DNA from: Bacteroidales bacterium UBA1797 | GTDB taxonomy: Bacteria > Bacteroidota > Bacteroidia > Bacteroidales > VadinHA17 | Length of the DNA: 64,000 nt | Reading direction: 5' to 3' | Assembly (NCBI GenBank): GCA_002319885.1 | Contig: DCFT01000112.1 | Coordinates: forward strand, 18,304-82,303 | Shown: positions 18,443 through 27,359 of the stretch, in pieces | Numbering within the stretch: the first letter of the stretch is position 1 | Layout of the letters: each line of letters opens with the position of its first letter | Translations under genes and position numbers: made by a program | The notes under the pieces: model-generated | Told to the model about the DNA's origin: nothing | The model's input: only the letters and a program-made list of their open reading frames with translations | The model's database searches: none

Positions 18443-19225
18443 TCAGGTTATTTCTTTAACAAATTCAGAAAAAGCATTTACAGGGTCAGGAGACCTCATA
18501 AATTTCTCGCCAATAAGAAATCCGTCAAATCCTGCCTCTCTTAGCTTTTTTATTGCCTGTGGTGAAGAGATACCACTTTCTGAAATCTTTATAAACCCTT
18601 TGGGTATTTTATCGGCTACCTGTTCAGAGATATTAGTGTTTACATCAAATGTTTTCAAATTCCGGTTATTTACACCAACGATATTTACATACTGGTTTAC
18701 CTTATCAAGTTCGGCAGGTTCATGTATTTCCAGAAGGACCTCCATGTTCAGGGAACGGGCTAATCTTGCAAGATTCAGAAGCTCCTTTCTTCCAAGAACT
18801 GCAGCTATTAAAAGGATTGCATCAGCACCGATTGACTTTGATTCAATGACCTGATATTCTTCAATTATAAACTCTTTCCGTAGAATTGGGAAAATACTCT
18901 CCTTTCTAATGCGCAAAAGGTCGGCATTTGAACCACCAAAAAATTGTGTGTCAGTAAGAACGGATACACCCGATGCGCCCTCCCTGAAATAGCCTGATGT
19001 AACTTCATCAATTGCAGAAAATGAATTTATTATACCTTTTGAAGGAGATTTTCTCTTGAACTCAGCAATAATGCCTGTCTTACTTTTATTCATAATAGAC
19101 TCTGAGAGAGAAATAGCCTGCCGTTCAAACAATTCATTCTTTTTCAGATCGCTGAGAGGAGTTATACTGGCAAGTAATTTCACCTCTACCTTTTTGTTTT
19201 CAATTATTTTATCAAGTATGGTCAT
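18443..19225 (-). CDS. trpC: Indole-3-glycerol phosphate synthase
   Basis: The 260-residue barrel has family motifs IAEFKRKSPSKG (catalytic Lys), LRKEFIIEEYQVIESKSIGADA, LLEIHEPAEL, VGVNNRNLKTF and ISESGISS. It closes the indole ring. Its start overlaps trpD by four bases (ATGA). Confidence 0.96.
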   Translation of the reverse strand: MTILDKIIENKKVEVKLLASITPLSDLKKNELFERQAISLSESIMNKSKTGIIAEFKRKSPSKGIINSFSAIDEVTSGYFREGASGVSVLTDTQFFGGSNADLLRIRKESIFPILRKEFIIEEYQVIESKSIGADAILLIAAVLGRKELLNLARLARSLNMEVLLEIHEPAELDKVNQYVNIVGVNNRNLKTFDVNTNISEQVADKIPKGFIKISESGISSPQAIKKLREAGFDGFLIGEKFMRSPDPVNAFSEFVKEIT

Positions 19226-20217
19226 AGTTGCAATTGAATCAATCTAGTAAATGCTTTATAAGCCTTCCCGCTCAAAAGAGAATTGCTTGCGATTTCGCGA
19301 CATTCTTCAAATGATTTTGCCGGGTAATAACATTTCAGTGCCATCTGGGTATTTACAATCACTACACTATTCTGGGTTGTTGTGCCTTCACCCTTCAGAA
19401 TTCTGATAAAAAGATCAGCTGCTTCCTGTACACTTCTTCCACCACTCAACCCGGATTGGTCAACTCTCTTATACTCCATCTTTTCAGGTGAAACAATATG
19501 TTCAACACCATTAAGAATATACTTGAATTCAGATGTAAGAGAAACCTCGTCATATCCGTCGAGACTAAAAATAATCATATACTGCATTGATGATTGCTGG
19601 TACAGATAGTTGTACAAACGGGCAAGTTCTAGACTATAAACACCTATTAGTTGTTTCGTGGGAAATGAGGGATTAACCATTGGTCCCAGCATATTGAAAA
19701 ATGTCTTAATTTTTAAAGCTCTCCTTACAGGTGCCACATTTTTCATTGCGGGATTGAAGAGGGGAGCATGTAAAAAACAGACTCCTGATTTATCAATCTC
19801 TTTTTTTAGTTTTTCGCTATCGGTGGAAAATTTATAGCCGAAATGCTCAAGAATATTAGACGAACCACACGTTGAACTTACTCCATAATTTCCATGCTTT
19901 GCTATTTTGATACCTGCCCCGGCAAGAACAAAAGTAGAGAGTGTTGATATATTGAAAGTGTCTTTCCCATCGCCGCCCGTGCCGCAAACATCCATAGGAT
20001 CAAATTCTGACAGGTCCACTCTGATACAAAGGTTAAGCAGAGCATCGCGAAATCCGGTGAGCTCATCAACAGTGATGCTCCTCATAAGATAGACAGTTAG
20101 AAAAGCAGCAATCTCCGACTCTGAATAATTACCATTGGCAATGTTGGTAAGAACTTTTTCTGCTTCCTGCCGGGAAAGAGTTTTGTGGTCGAAGAGATGA
20201 TTCAGTGTTTCACGCAT
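19222..20217 (-). CDS. trpD: Anthranilate phosphoribosyltransferase
   Basis: The 331-residue protein has the PRPP-binding motif DVCGTGGDGKDTFNIST, then AKHGNYGVSSTCGSSN and NMLGPMVNP. It transfers phosphoribose to anthranilate. It is separate from trpG, which precedes it by 63 bases, and overlaps trpC by four bases. Confidence 0.95.
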   Translation of the reverse strand: MRETLNHLFDHKTLSRQEAEKVLTNIANGNYSESEIAAFLTVYLMRSITVDELTGFRDALLNLCIRVDLSEFDPMDVCGTGGDGKDTFNISTLSTFVLAGAGIKIAKHGNYGVSSTCGSSNILEHFGYKFSTDSEKLKKEIDKSGVCFLHAPLFNPAMKNVAPVRRALKIKTFFNMLGPMVNPSFPTKQLIGVYSLELARLYNYLYQQSSMQYMIIFSLDGYDEVSLTSEFKYILNGVEHIVSPEKMEYKRVDQSGLSGGRSVQEAADLFIRILKGEGTTTQNSVVIVNTQMALKCYYPAKSFEECREIASNSLLSGKAYKAFTRLIQLQL

Positions 20218-20280
20218 GTTTTTTAGTATTTAACTTTTTCATCAGACTACTGTAAATGATTAACAATATTCAACCGGTAT

Positions 20281-20853
20281 CTAATAATTAATCCAGTTCT
20301 CTATTATATTCATACCATACCCTGTAAGAACTGATTCGGGGTGGAACTGCAGCCCTCGTACATCGTAGACTTTATGACTTATGCCCATAATTATCCCGTT
20401 TTCATCCTTGCAGGTGATTTTAAAACATTCAGGTAAATCATCACCCGACACTACCCATGAATGATACCTTCCTCCTATAATTGAAGAAGGAATATTTTTG
20501 AAAAGAGGGTCATTAATATCAGTTATCAGCACCGGAGTGGCAATCCCATGAAATACAGAATTAAGATTCAGAATTTTGCCTCCGAAAGCCTCTCCTATTG
20601 CCTGGTGTCCAAGACATATACCCAGAATGCTTTTTGTCGGAGCGTAGCATTTTATCAGATCAATACAAATCCCTGCATTAACCGGAACTCCTGGTCCGGG
20701 AGAAATAACAATTTTTTCAAACCCCTCAACTTCATCTATTTTAATCTCATCATTACGATAGACAGAAGGGCATATCCCTGTCAGCTTTTCAATGTAATAA
20801 ACCAGATTGTATGTGAATGAATCGTAATTATCAATAACCAATATCTTTTTCAT
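20281..20853 (-). CDS. trpG: Anthranilate synthase glutamine amidotransferase subunit
   Basis: The 190-residue class I amidotransferase has the oxyanion motif SPGPGVP, nucleophile Cys in GICLGHQAIGEAFGG, and catalytic His and Glu in LQFHPESVLT. It supplies ammonia to TrpE. Such subunits sometimes also serve para-aminobenzoate synthesis. It lies 17 bases behind trpE. Confidence 0.94.
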   Translation of the reverse strand: MKKILVIDNYDSFTYNLVYYIEKLTGICPSVYRNDEIKIDEVEGFEKIVISPGPGVPVNAGICIDLIKCYAPTKSILGICLGHQAIGEAFGGKILNLNSVFHGIATPVLITDINDPLFKNIPSSIIGGRYHSWVVSGDDLPECFKITCKDENGIIMGISHKVYDVRGLQFHPESVLTGYGMNIIENWINY

Positions 20854-20870
20854 ATAATAATAATTAAGAA

Positions 20871-22280
20871 TTACTTAATTTCTTCTGCCTGTTCAATAGC
20901 TTTTCGGAGTGCCCCAAGCTTATTATTAACCTCCTGCAGTTCCATCTCCTCGTCAGAATTGGCAACAATTCCGGCGCCTGCCTGATAATAAAGAGTATTG
21001 GCTTTGCTTAGAAAAGTTCTGATCATTATGGCATGGTTAAAATGACCCCTGAAATCGAGGAAGCCGATTGCTCCTCCATAATACCCGCGTCTTTGATTTT
21101 CCAATTTATCTATGATTTTCATTGCCATATACTTAGGAGCTCCTGAAAGTGTGCCGGCAGGGAAGGTTGAAGACATCATGTCTGCAACATTTGTACCTTT
21201 TTTAAGCTCTCCTGAAACGGCTGATACAAGGTGAATAACATGAGAATAGAACTGAACTTCCCGGTAGCTTTCAACTTTGACATTGTCTGCATGTCTGCTC
21301 AGATCATTCCGTGCAAGGTCAACCAGCATAACATGTTCTGCATTTTCTTTCTGATCGGTTGAAAGTTCCTGCGCAAGAAGCTTGTCTTTTTCATCATTGC
21401 CGGTACGCTTGAATGTTCCGGCAATAGGATTAATGAAAGCTTTCCCCTTAATAATCTTCAGGTGGGCTTCGGGTGATGATCCGAATATCTTATAATTCCC
21501 ATAATCAAAATAGAAAAGATAAGGAGAAGGATTTATCGACCTCAAAGCCCTGTAAACATTAAATTCATCGCCAGTAAATTGCCGCGAGAATTGCCTGGAT
21601 AAAACCACCTGAAAAACATCTCCCAGATAACAATGTTCTTTCCCTTTACTTACCATAGCCATATACTGTTTGTCAGAAATATTACGATGTTCATCCCCGA
21701 CAGTTTTAAAAGAGTAGATAGCAACGTTTCTGCTGTTAAGTAATGATTCAATCCTGTCAAGCTCACTGGATTCGCCATTTACCTGATTTTCAATTATCTG
21801 CAGTGTGTTCAGATAATGGTTTATTGCTATAATGTATTTATAAAGGTGATATCTGGCATCAGGGATCTCATATTCGCAGTAAGGACTTTGTTTAAATTCA
21901 ATCTTTTCGAAATATTCAACAGCGTCGTACGACAGGTAACCAAACAGTCCGTTAACCGGGATATCTTCCTGCAAATCTGATTGAACAAATGTGTCAGCAA
22001 AAGCAGAGAACCTTGTATTAAACGTCTGTTTATCTGCTATATCAGTAACAATTGTCGAACCGTCAGGGAAAGTTTCGGTAATAGTTCCTTTATCAGCCTC
22101 GAAACCTGCCACCGGTTTCATGCAAATGAAAGAATAACTGTTTTCATTACCGTGATAATCAGAGCTTTCCAATAACAGAGAGTTTGGATAGATGTCTCTG
22201 ATTCTAAGATATATGCTCACCGGAGTTATTATGTCAGCCAACAGCCTCCTTGAAATTGTTTTAATCTTAAATTGTATCAT
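20871..22280 (-). CDS. trpE: Anthranilate synthase component I
   Basis: The ATG at 22280 ([20 protein letters not shown]) gives 469 residues; a longer frame to 22340 would overlap the attenuator hairpin and is rejected. The chorismate-utilising core has [39 protein letters not shown] and [14 protein letters not shown]. The N-terminal LLLESSD motif corresponds to the Trp feedback-inhibition site. It is the first structural gene of the operon and is regulated by a Trp-rich leader and terminator upstream. Confidence 0.95.
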   Translation of the reverse strand: MIQFKIKTISRRLLADIITPVSIYLRIRDIYPNSLLLESSDYHGNENSYSFICMKPVAGFEADKGTITETFPDGSTIVTDIADKQTFNTRFSAFADTFVQSDLQEDIPVNGLFGYLSYDAVEYFEKIEFKQSPYCEYEIPDARYHLYKYIIAINHYLNTLQIIENQVNGESSELDRIESLLNSRNVAIYSFKTVGDEHRNISDKQYMAMVSKGKEHCYLGDVFQVVLSRQFSRQFTGDEFNVYRALRSINPSPYLFYFDYGNYKIFGSSPEAHLKIIKGKAFINPIAGTFKRTGNDEKDKLLAQELSTDQKENAEHVMLVDLARNDLSRHADNVKVESYREVQFYSHVIHLVSAVSGELKKGTNVADMMSSTFPAGTLSGAPKYMAMKIIDKLENQRRGYYGGAIGFLDFRGHFNHAIMIRTFLSKANTLYYQAGAGIVANSDEEMELQEVNNKLGALRKAIEQAEEIK

Positions 22281-22336
22281 AGTTTTTGTTTTTATTCTGT
22301 CACATCTACTTTTCAAAATTCCCTGTTTCTTAAAAA

Positions 22337-22368
22337 TCAAAAAAGCCTGTCGTGATTACGACAGGCTT
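22337..22368 (-). terminator. trp attenuator terminator hairpin
   Basis: On the minus strand AAGCCTGTCGT, loop AATC and ACGACAGGCTT form a perfect 11-bp stem, followed by a T-rich run (22342-22337). It lies 57 bases before the trpE start and 44 bases after the leader peptide stop, so it should end transcription early when tryptophan is plentiful. Confidence 0.88.
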
Positions 22369-22411
22369 CTGATTAATATCTTATAATATTATATACAAAT
22401 AGCTGGCAGTC

Positions 22412-22471
22412 TCACGTCAAAAAGTGAAAAATTCTTAACCACCAACGCCAATATGTACAAATAGTCTTCAT
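22412..22471 (-). CDS. trpL: trp operon leader peptide
   Basis: The frame starts at the ATG at 22471 and ends with TGA at 22414-22412. It reads MKTICTYWRWWLRIFHFLT, 19 residues with three Trp codons in four positions (22450-22448, 22444-22442, 22441-22439). It starts about 20 bases after the promoter -7 box. It ends upstream of the terminator hairpin, the geometry of enterobacterial TrpL. A ribosome stalled on the Trp codons would favour readthrough into trpE. Segment 22401-22409 can pair, with wobble, with the first Trp codon region or weakly with the terminator 5' arm. The base CGTGA overlapping the stop can pair with TCACG of the terminator loop and 3' arm. The true antiterminator is not settled. 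Confidence 0.82.
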   Translation of the reverse strand: MKTICTYWRWWLRIFHFLT

Positions 22472-22490
22472 TTTAAGTTCCGTTCAACTG

Positions 22491-22521
22491 CAAATATAGA
22501 ATATGTTTTTAAAAAAACAAA
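22491..22521 (-). promoter_or_regulatory. trp operon promoter
   Basis: On the minus strand TTTG (22521-22518), a 19-base spacer and TATATTTG (22498-22491) match the Bacteroides consensus exactly. A transcript starting near 22484 would have a very short untranslated leader before the Trp-rich peptide. Confidence 0.82.
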
Positions 22522-22548
22522 TTCTGACGGTTTTTATTGAAAATGACC

Positions 22549-22656
22549 GTTAACTACAAAGTTCACAAAGCAGGCACAAAGTACACTAAGAGAATGTATT
22601 TAGTTTATCAGTCCTTTGTGATCTTTGTGTTAACCTTTGTGTCCTGTGTGGTTAAG
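22549..22656. repeat. Imperfect inverted repeat built of ACAAAG units
   Basis: The left arm (22549-22592) contains TTAACTACAAAG, CACAAAG, GCACAAAG and CACTAAG. The right arm (22613-22656) is its imperfect reverse complement, with CTTTGTG repeated and ending in GTGTGGTTAAG. The arms flank about 20 bases. It sits between the trp promoter and the jelly-roll operon, which diverge. It looks like a small non-coding palindromic repeat (MITE or REP-like). Confidence 0.55.
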
Positions 22657-22683
22657 AGACTCCTTATAACATTTTACATTCCC

Positions 22684-22703
22684 ATGACAATTGATGACAA
22701 TTC
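22684..22703 (+). promoter_or_regulatory. Direct-repeat candidate binding site upstream of the jelly-roll operon
   Basis: Two tandem 10-base units ATGACAATTG and ATGACAATTC occur, and a related ATGACAAA lies at 22789-22796. OmpR-type regulators often bind direct repeats spaced about one helical turn, and such a regulator is encoded further downstream in the same direction. This is an inference from layout only. Confidence 0.35.
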
Positions 22704-22829
22704 TTTACACAACTATGACAGCGATTCATTTTCTGAAGTGCAACTTTGTATTACAAATTAAGAATCGTCATAAAAATGAATATAAATGATGACAAATTTC
22801 TATAAATACTAAAATTGAAACCTTCAATC

Positions 22830-23942
22830 ATGAAAACAAAACATTACGGGTTCGTGGCATTTTTCATAATCTTATGTACACTCAGTCTTTCTGTGAAGGC
22901 TGATGATTTACGAAAAATTGTATCTCTCTCCGGATACTGGAAATTCTCAATAGGAGACGACAGCAAATGGGCAAATCCTTCTTACGATGATTCTGGCTGG
23001 GATCAGATTACTGTACCCGGAAAGTGGGAGGATCAGGGCTATAACGATTATAATGGATACGCATGGTACCGGAAAACATTCAAAGTTAACGGCATTCCTG
23101 AAAATACCACTATCTATTTAATGATGGGCCACATTGACGATGCTGATGTTGTATATCTTAACGGGAAAGAGGTCGGCAGAAACGGATCCTTTCCGCCAAA
23201 TTTTGTAACTGCTTATGACAGAGTCAGAAAATACATAATCCCTGCCGATTACCTTAAAGATGGTAGCGATAATGTTATATCTGTAAAAGTCTATGACACT
23301 TATGGGGATGGAGGTATTGTCGAAGGGCCTGCAGGCATTTATTACGATGAGGATATCGATTTGCTCAGCCTAAATTTAAATGGAAGCTGGAAATTTCAAA
23401 CCGGCGATAATAAAAGCTGGAAAGCAGTGGAATTCAATGACGAAGCCTGGAAGACAATTAATGTGCCTGCAACCTGGGAGAGCCAGGGGTATGAAGACTA
23501 CGACGGATATGCCTGGTACCGACTTAAGTTCACTGTGCCTCAGAATCTGAGTAAGGAAGAATTGTTTCTGTCACTTGGAAAGATTGATGATATTGATGAT
23601 GTCTATCTGAATGGAGAGCACATTGGAAATGTCTATGATCTTAGAAAAAAGTCATGGATAGGTGTACAAAACACAGGATGGGAATGGACAATGCCGAGAA
23701 CGTATAAAATCCCGGAAGGTCTGTTAAACAGAAACGGATCCAATACAATTGCAGTAAGAGTCTATGACGGACAGGGACTGGGAGGCATTTACGAAGGACC
23801 GATTGGCATAATGACAACTGATAACTACCACATTTATAAGAAAAAACATCATTCATATTCTTATTCATACAGATCATTCTGGGGATTTGTGTATGACGTG
23901 ATTTTTAATAATGATAATTCAAACGAGGAGGACGAACAATGA
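22830..23942 (+). CDS. Secreted protein with two carbohydrate-binding-like jelly-roll domains
   Basis: I start at the ATG at 22830 (MKTKHYGFVAFFIILC), giving 370 residues with a signal peptide; a TTG five codons earlier is less likely. Two homologous domains follow, beginning near LSGYWKFSIGDD and LNGSWKFQTGDN. Each contains WDQ/WKT.I.VP..WE.QGY.DY.GYAWYR, a G.IDD.D.VYLNG turn and a VRVYD...GGI.EGP strand. This is the fold of the sugar-binding domain of family 2 glycoside hydrolases. There is no catalytic domain. The C-terminus is short, with His/Ser/Tyr-rich and acidic stretches. The next gene, which overlaps by four bases, is a paralogue. Confidence 0.8.
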   Translation: MKTKHYGFVAFFIILCTLSLSVKADDLRKIVSLSGYWKFSIGDDSKWANPSYDDSGWDQITVPGKWEDQGYNDYNGYAWYRKTFKVNGIPENTTIYLMMGHIDDADVVYLNGKEVGRNGSFPPNFVTAYDRVRKYIIPADYLKDGSDNVISVKVYDTYGDGGIVEGPAGIYYDEDIDLLSLNLNGSWKFQTGDNKSWKAVEFNDEAWKTINVPATWESQGYEDYDGYAWYRLKFTVPQNLSKEELFLSLGKIDDIDDVYLNGEHIGNVYDLRKKSWIGVQNTGWEWTMPRTYKIPEGLLNRNGSNTIAVRVYDGQGLGGIYEGPIGIMTTDNYHIYKKKHHSYSYSYRSFWGFVYDVIFNNDNSNEEDEQ

Positions 23943-24994
23943 TAAAATTTCTAAATAACCGGAGGACAGGAATCTTACTGGTTACCGCTTTAATACTTTT
24001 GTTCAGCCAGTCAACAAAAGCAAATCCGGCTGAAGACAATCTGGTTCTGCTGAAGAATCTGACAGGCCGCTGGCAGTTTTCCATAGGTATAAATAAAGAA
24101 TGGATATCTCCAAAATTTGACGATAGTAAATGGGAGTCAATTCATGTGCCATCACCATGGGAAGACCAGGGGTTCAACGGCTATAATGGTTATGCTTTTT
24201 ACAGGAAAAATATTGAGATCCCATCAGCTTATAAAGACCGTATGCTTTACCTGAATATGGGATATATTGATGATGTTGATGAGGTATATCTCAATGGACA
24301 TAAAATCGGTGCATCAGGAGGCTTCCCTCCAAATTATAACACTGCTTATAATGCTGAACGCATTTATTATATCCCACAGGAGGACATCAACTTCGATGGC
24401 TCAAATCTTATAGCTGTAAAAGTATACGACTCGTACGACCAGGGTGGAATTGTAAGCGGTAATATAGGTTTATATGGAGGAAAGACATCCGTAAACCTTG
24501 ATCTGAATCTTCAATCTTTATGGAAATTTCAAACTGGTGATGATCCCAGACGTAAAGAGTCGGATTTTGATGACAGCAGCTGGTCAGAAATTTTTGTCCC
24601 GGCAAAATGGGAAGATCAGGGCTACAGAGATTATGATGGCTATGCATGGTATCGCAAAAAATTCACATATCAGGGCAACAGTGATGAAAAAATGGTCCTG
24701 CTAATGGGTAAGATAGATGATATCGATCAGGTTTTCATAAATGGAATTTTAGTTGGCTCTACCGGAAAGTTCCCGGCAAAGAAATGGGATGATGTGTCAA
24801 CAAGCGGTGAATGGACAGCCTTCAGGGGATACTATATACCCGACGGTTTACTAAAGAAAAATCAGACATATGTAATAGCAGTAAGAGTTCTCGATACGGG
24901 CGGAGACGGAGGGATTTATGAAGGTCCGGTTGGCATCCTCTCGCAAACTAAATACATCGAATACTGGAGAAAAATCAAGAAATCAGGAGACTAA
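23939..24994 (+). CDS. Secreted twin jelly-roll protein, paralogue of the preceding gene
   Basis: The 351-residue protein has a signal peptide (LLVTALILLFSQSTKAN) and again two jelly-roll domains, starting near LTGRWQFSIG and LQSLWKFQTGDD. Both carry the same W.DQGY..Y.GYA.YRK and YIDDVDEVYLNG/KIDDIDQVFINGI motifs. Start and stop overlap the upstream gene in ATGA, so the two products are probably made together in similar amounts. Without a catalytic domain, a role in binding glycans at the cell surface or in sensing is the simplest guess. Confidence 0.8.
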   Translation: MIKFLNNRRTGILLVTALILLFSQSTKANPAEDNLVLLKNLTGRWQFSIGINKEWISPKFDDSKWESIHVPSPWEDQGFNGYNGYAFYRKNIEIPSAYKDRMLYLNMGYIDDVDEVYLNGHKIGASGGFPPNYNTAYNAERIYYIPQEDINFDGSNLIAVKVYDSYDQGGIVSGNIGLYGGKTSVNLDLNLQSLWKFQTGDDPRRKESDFDDSSWSEIFVPAKWEDQGYRDYDGYAWYRKKFTYQGNSDEKMVLLMGKIDDIDQVFINGILVGSTGKFPAKKWDDVSTSGEWTAFRGYYIPDGLLKKNQTYVIAVRVLDTGGDGGIYEGPVGILSQTKYIEYWRKIKKSGD

Positions 24995-25020
24995 TTTTCG
25001 CATGTTGTTACCTGGGAAAT

Positions 25021-25057
25021 GGAGGAGGTTGATAAACCTTCCTCCTTTCTTTGTTTT
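25021..25057 (+). terminator. Terminator after the twin jelly-roll genes
   Basis: GGAGGAGGTT pairs with AACCTTCCTCC (one bulge) across a short loop, followed by TTTCTTTGTTTT. It would separate the jelly-roll genes from the two-component genes, perhaps only partly. Confidence 0.65.
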
Positions 25058-25109
25058 CACTGAAAAATATTCATCCGAAATTCTATATATTTAAAGAAAT
25101 TATCTGTTC

Positions 25110-26648
25110 ATGGGGTCATCATTACGCAAGGTGAGTTTATTAATCCTGTTGATCATTGTCCTGCCTGTTATGATATTCTCAGTTTTTGAGATCGGCAATC
25201 TAAGGCAAAATGAAAAGGTCATTCAGAATATTTACAAAAATCAGCTCGACGCAATTCTGTTTTCAATAAATCAATATTCCGACGATATCATAAGCAACTT
25301 TGCAAGCCGGATCGAGAATAATTTAAACAACTTCAACTCTGATTCAGCCGGACTAAACAAAATAATTAACGAATTTCAGGTAAACTGCCTTATCCATTTC
25401 GATAAAAAGCTTGAATTTATCTCATCCGAACCTTATTCATATCGTGATAGCACCTTGCTTCCCGATATCAGAGCAATGATTAAAAATAATTACACAGTAA
25501 TTGATCAGTTAAGGACTTACTTAAGAGGAGGTTACCGAAAAATAATACCCCTGGGGAATATGGGCAAAGATATGCAATGTGTAGCTTTTTTAACACTCGT
25601 TAAGAATGAAGAGGTAACAAATGTCCTGGTTATTGATCCGGTTAAATTTATCAGCAAGGTCCTCGATCCCAGGATTCAGGAGATAGCACAGGGGAAATTT
25701 CATATTGCAGTCTATCACCTGGGAGGTGTTTTGCCTGTTTATACTTCAAATAAGCAATATATCCCGGGGAATATTGATGATAAAGAACCCTTCTGGCTGT
25801 TGAAAAACTACACAATGGGGATAGAACTCAAAGACGCTACAATCGCTGATCTGACGAAAGACAGGATCAGGAGAAATCTGGTTATGATTGGATTAGTAGA
25901 TGTTATCTTAATTTTCGGAGCAGCGCTGATTTTCAGAAATGTCAGGAAACAGGTTGAGCTTTCACAGTTAAAGAGCGATTTTGTTTCCAGTGTTTCGCAT
26001 GAAATAAGAACTCCGCTTGCACTGATAACAATGTACATTGAGACACTCGAAATGGGAAGATTGAAAAATGCGGCGAAAATTAAGGAGTATTATGCTGTTA
26101 TTTTGAGTGAGACAACCCGTCTCTCGGGTATAGTTAACAGAATTCTTAATTTTTCTCAGATTGAAAGTAACAAAAGAAAATACTTCTTCAGCGAGACTGA
26201 TATAAATGAAATCGTTGAAAACGCGGCTCTGTCTTTCCGGTATTCAGTAAAAAAGAAAGGATTCAGCTATACTTTCAGTCCTGATAAAACACTACCAGCA
26301 GTTATGGTTGACAAGGAAGCAGTTACCGACGCCCTTGTGAATCTTGTTGACAATGCTATGAAATACAGTACCGAAAAAAAGGACATTGTTGTCAGAACAG
26401 GAAAGTCTGAGAAGTATGTGTACATTGAAGTGGAGGATCATGGAATTGGAATCTCACAAAAAAATCAGAAGTACATTTTTGACAAATTTTACCGGGTAAC
26501 AGAAACGAATCTGGCTAATAAGGTGAAAGGATCAGGATTGGGACTAGCTATAGTTAAACATATTATGGACTCTCATGGAGGTAAGATATATGTCAAAAGT
26601 TCACCCGGATCGGGATCACTGTTCAGACTTTTATTTCCGGTTAAATAA
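25110..26648 (+). CDS. Membrane sensor histidine kinase
   Basis: The 512-residue protein has membrane helices at about residues 8-26 and 253-275, enclosing an extracytoplasmic sensor region of about 220 residues. A HisKA domain follows (phospho-His in SSVSHEIRTPLAL), then a HATPase domain (N-box DNAMKYS, G1 DHGIGIS, G2 GSGLGLAIV). The sensor region is not one I recognise. It is followed after 11 bases by an OmpR-type regulator, forming a canonical pair. Its position right behind the two jelly-roll genes suggests it may sense or control the same process. Confidence 0.93.
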   Translation: MGSSLRKVSLLILLIIVLPVMIFSVFEIGNLRQNEKVIQNIYKNQLDAILFSINQYSDDIISNFASRIENNLNNFNSDSAGLNKIINEFQVNCLIHFDKKLEFISSEPYSYRDSTLLPDIRAMIKNNYTVIDQLRTYLRGGYRKIIPLGNMGKDMQCVAFLTLVKNEEVTNVLVIDPVKFISKVLDPRIQEIAQGKFHIAVYHLGGVLPVYTSNKQYIPGNIDDKEPFWLLKNYTMGIELKDATIADLTKDRIRRNLVMIGLVDVILIFGAALIFRNVRKQVELSQLKSDFVSSVSHEIRTPLALITMYIETLEMGRLKNAAKIKEYYAVILSETTRLSGIVNRILNFSQIESNKRKYFFSETDINEIVENAALSFRYSVKKKGFSYTFSPDKTLPAVMVDKEAVTDALVNLVDNAMKYSTEKKDIVVRTGKSEKYVYIEVEDHGIGISQKNQKYIFDKFYRVTETNLANKVKGSGLGLAIVKHIMDSHGGKIYVKSSPGSGSLFRLLFPVK

Positions 26649-26659
26649 CTTTACTAACT

Positions 26660-27352
26660 ATGAAAAAGATACTGATAGTTGAAGACGAATTGCTTATGGT
26701 AAATGGTCTGAAAGATAATCTTGAACTCGAAGGTTATGAAGTAGAAACTGCAATGGAAGGGTCCACGGGTCTTCAAAAAATACTTCAATGCCGGTATGAT
26801 CTTATTTTACTTGATATTATGTTGCCAGAAATATCCGGATTTGATATTTGTAAAACTGTAAGGAAAGAAGGAGTAAATACCCCTATTATTCTGTTGACGG
26901 CTAAGGGTGAGGAAATTGATAAGGTACTTGGATTGGAGCTAGGAGCCGATGATTACATTACTAAACCATTTAGCTTGCGAGAGTTACTCGCAAGGATAAA
27001 AACAATTTTGCGGCGTGCTCCAATTGGAAAAGAAGGAGGAGGTGAACCAGAATTTATACGCATAGGGAATATTAGAGTTAATTTCAAAAGTTATCAGGCC
27101 CTTGAGGGAACTAATGAAATCAAAATGTCATACAAAGAATTTGGAATATTGCATTACCTGTATATGAATGCAGGCAAAATTATTCAACGCGATGATCTCA
27201 TGAGCGATGTATGGGGCATTGAATTTGATATTTCAACCCGAACGGTGGATAATTTTATCCTTAAACTGCGGCAGAAAATCGAAGTTGATCCCAATAGTCC
27301 AAAGATTATTCTGACAGTACACGGGATAGGCTATAAAATGATCTTGCCGTAA
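26660..27352 (+). CDS. OmpR-family response regulator
   Basis: The 230-residue protein has a receiver with acidic pair ED at 8-9, phospho-acceptor Asp52 in ILLDIMLP, and Lys in YITKPF. A winged-helix output domain follows (YKEFGILHYLYMNAGKIIQRDDL, TVDNFILKLRQKIE). It is the cognate regulator of the kinase 11 bases upstream. Direct repeats at 22684-22703 are a possible target. Confidence 0.95.
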   Translation: MKKILIVEDELLMVNGLKDNLELEGYEVETAMEGSTGLQKILQCRYDLILLDIMLPEISGFDICKTVRKEGVNTPIILLTAKGEEIDKVLGLELGADDYITKPFSLRELLARIKTILRRAPIGKEGGGEPEFIRIGNIRVNFKSYQALEGTNEIKMSYKEFGILHYLYMNAGKIIQRDDLMSDVWGIEFDISTRTVDNFILKLRQKIEVDPNSPKIILTVHGIGYKMILP

Positions 27353-27359
27353 TTTTTTG

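Noticed and set aside
22281..22340. Longer N-terminus of TrpE
   Set aside because: It would overlap the base of the attenuator hairpin and adds an unrelated Lys-rich segment. The ATG at 22280 is the normal family start.
22537..22761. Plus-strand open frame of 74 codons
   Set aside because: It runs across the ACAAAG/CTTTGTG repeat, and its translation shows the repeat's low complexity.
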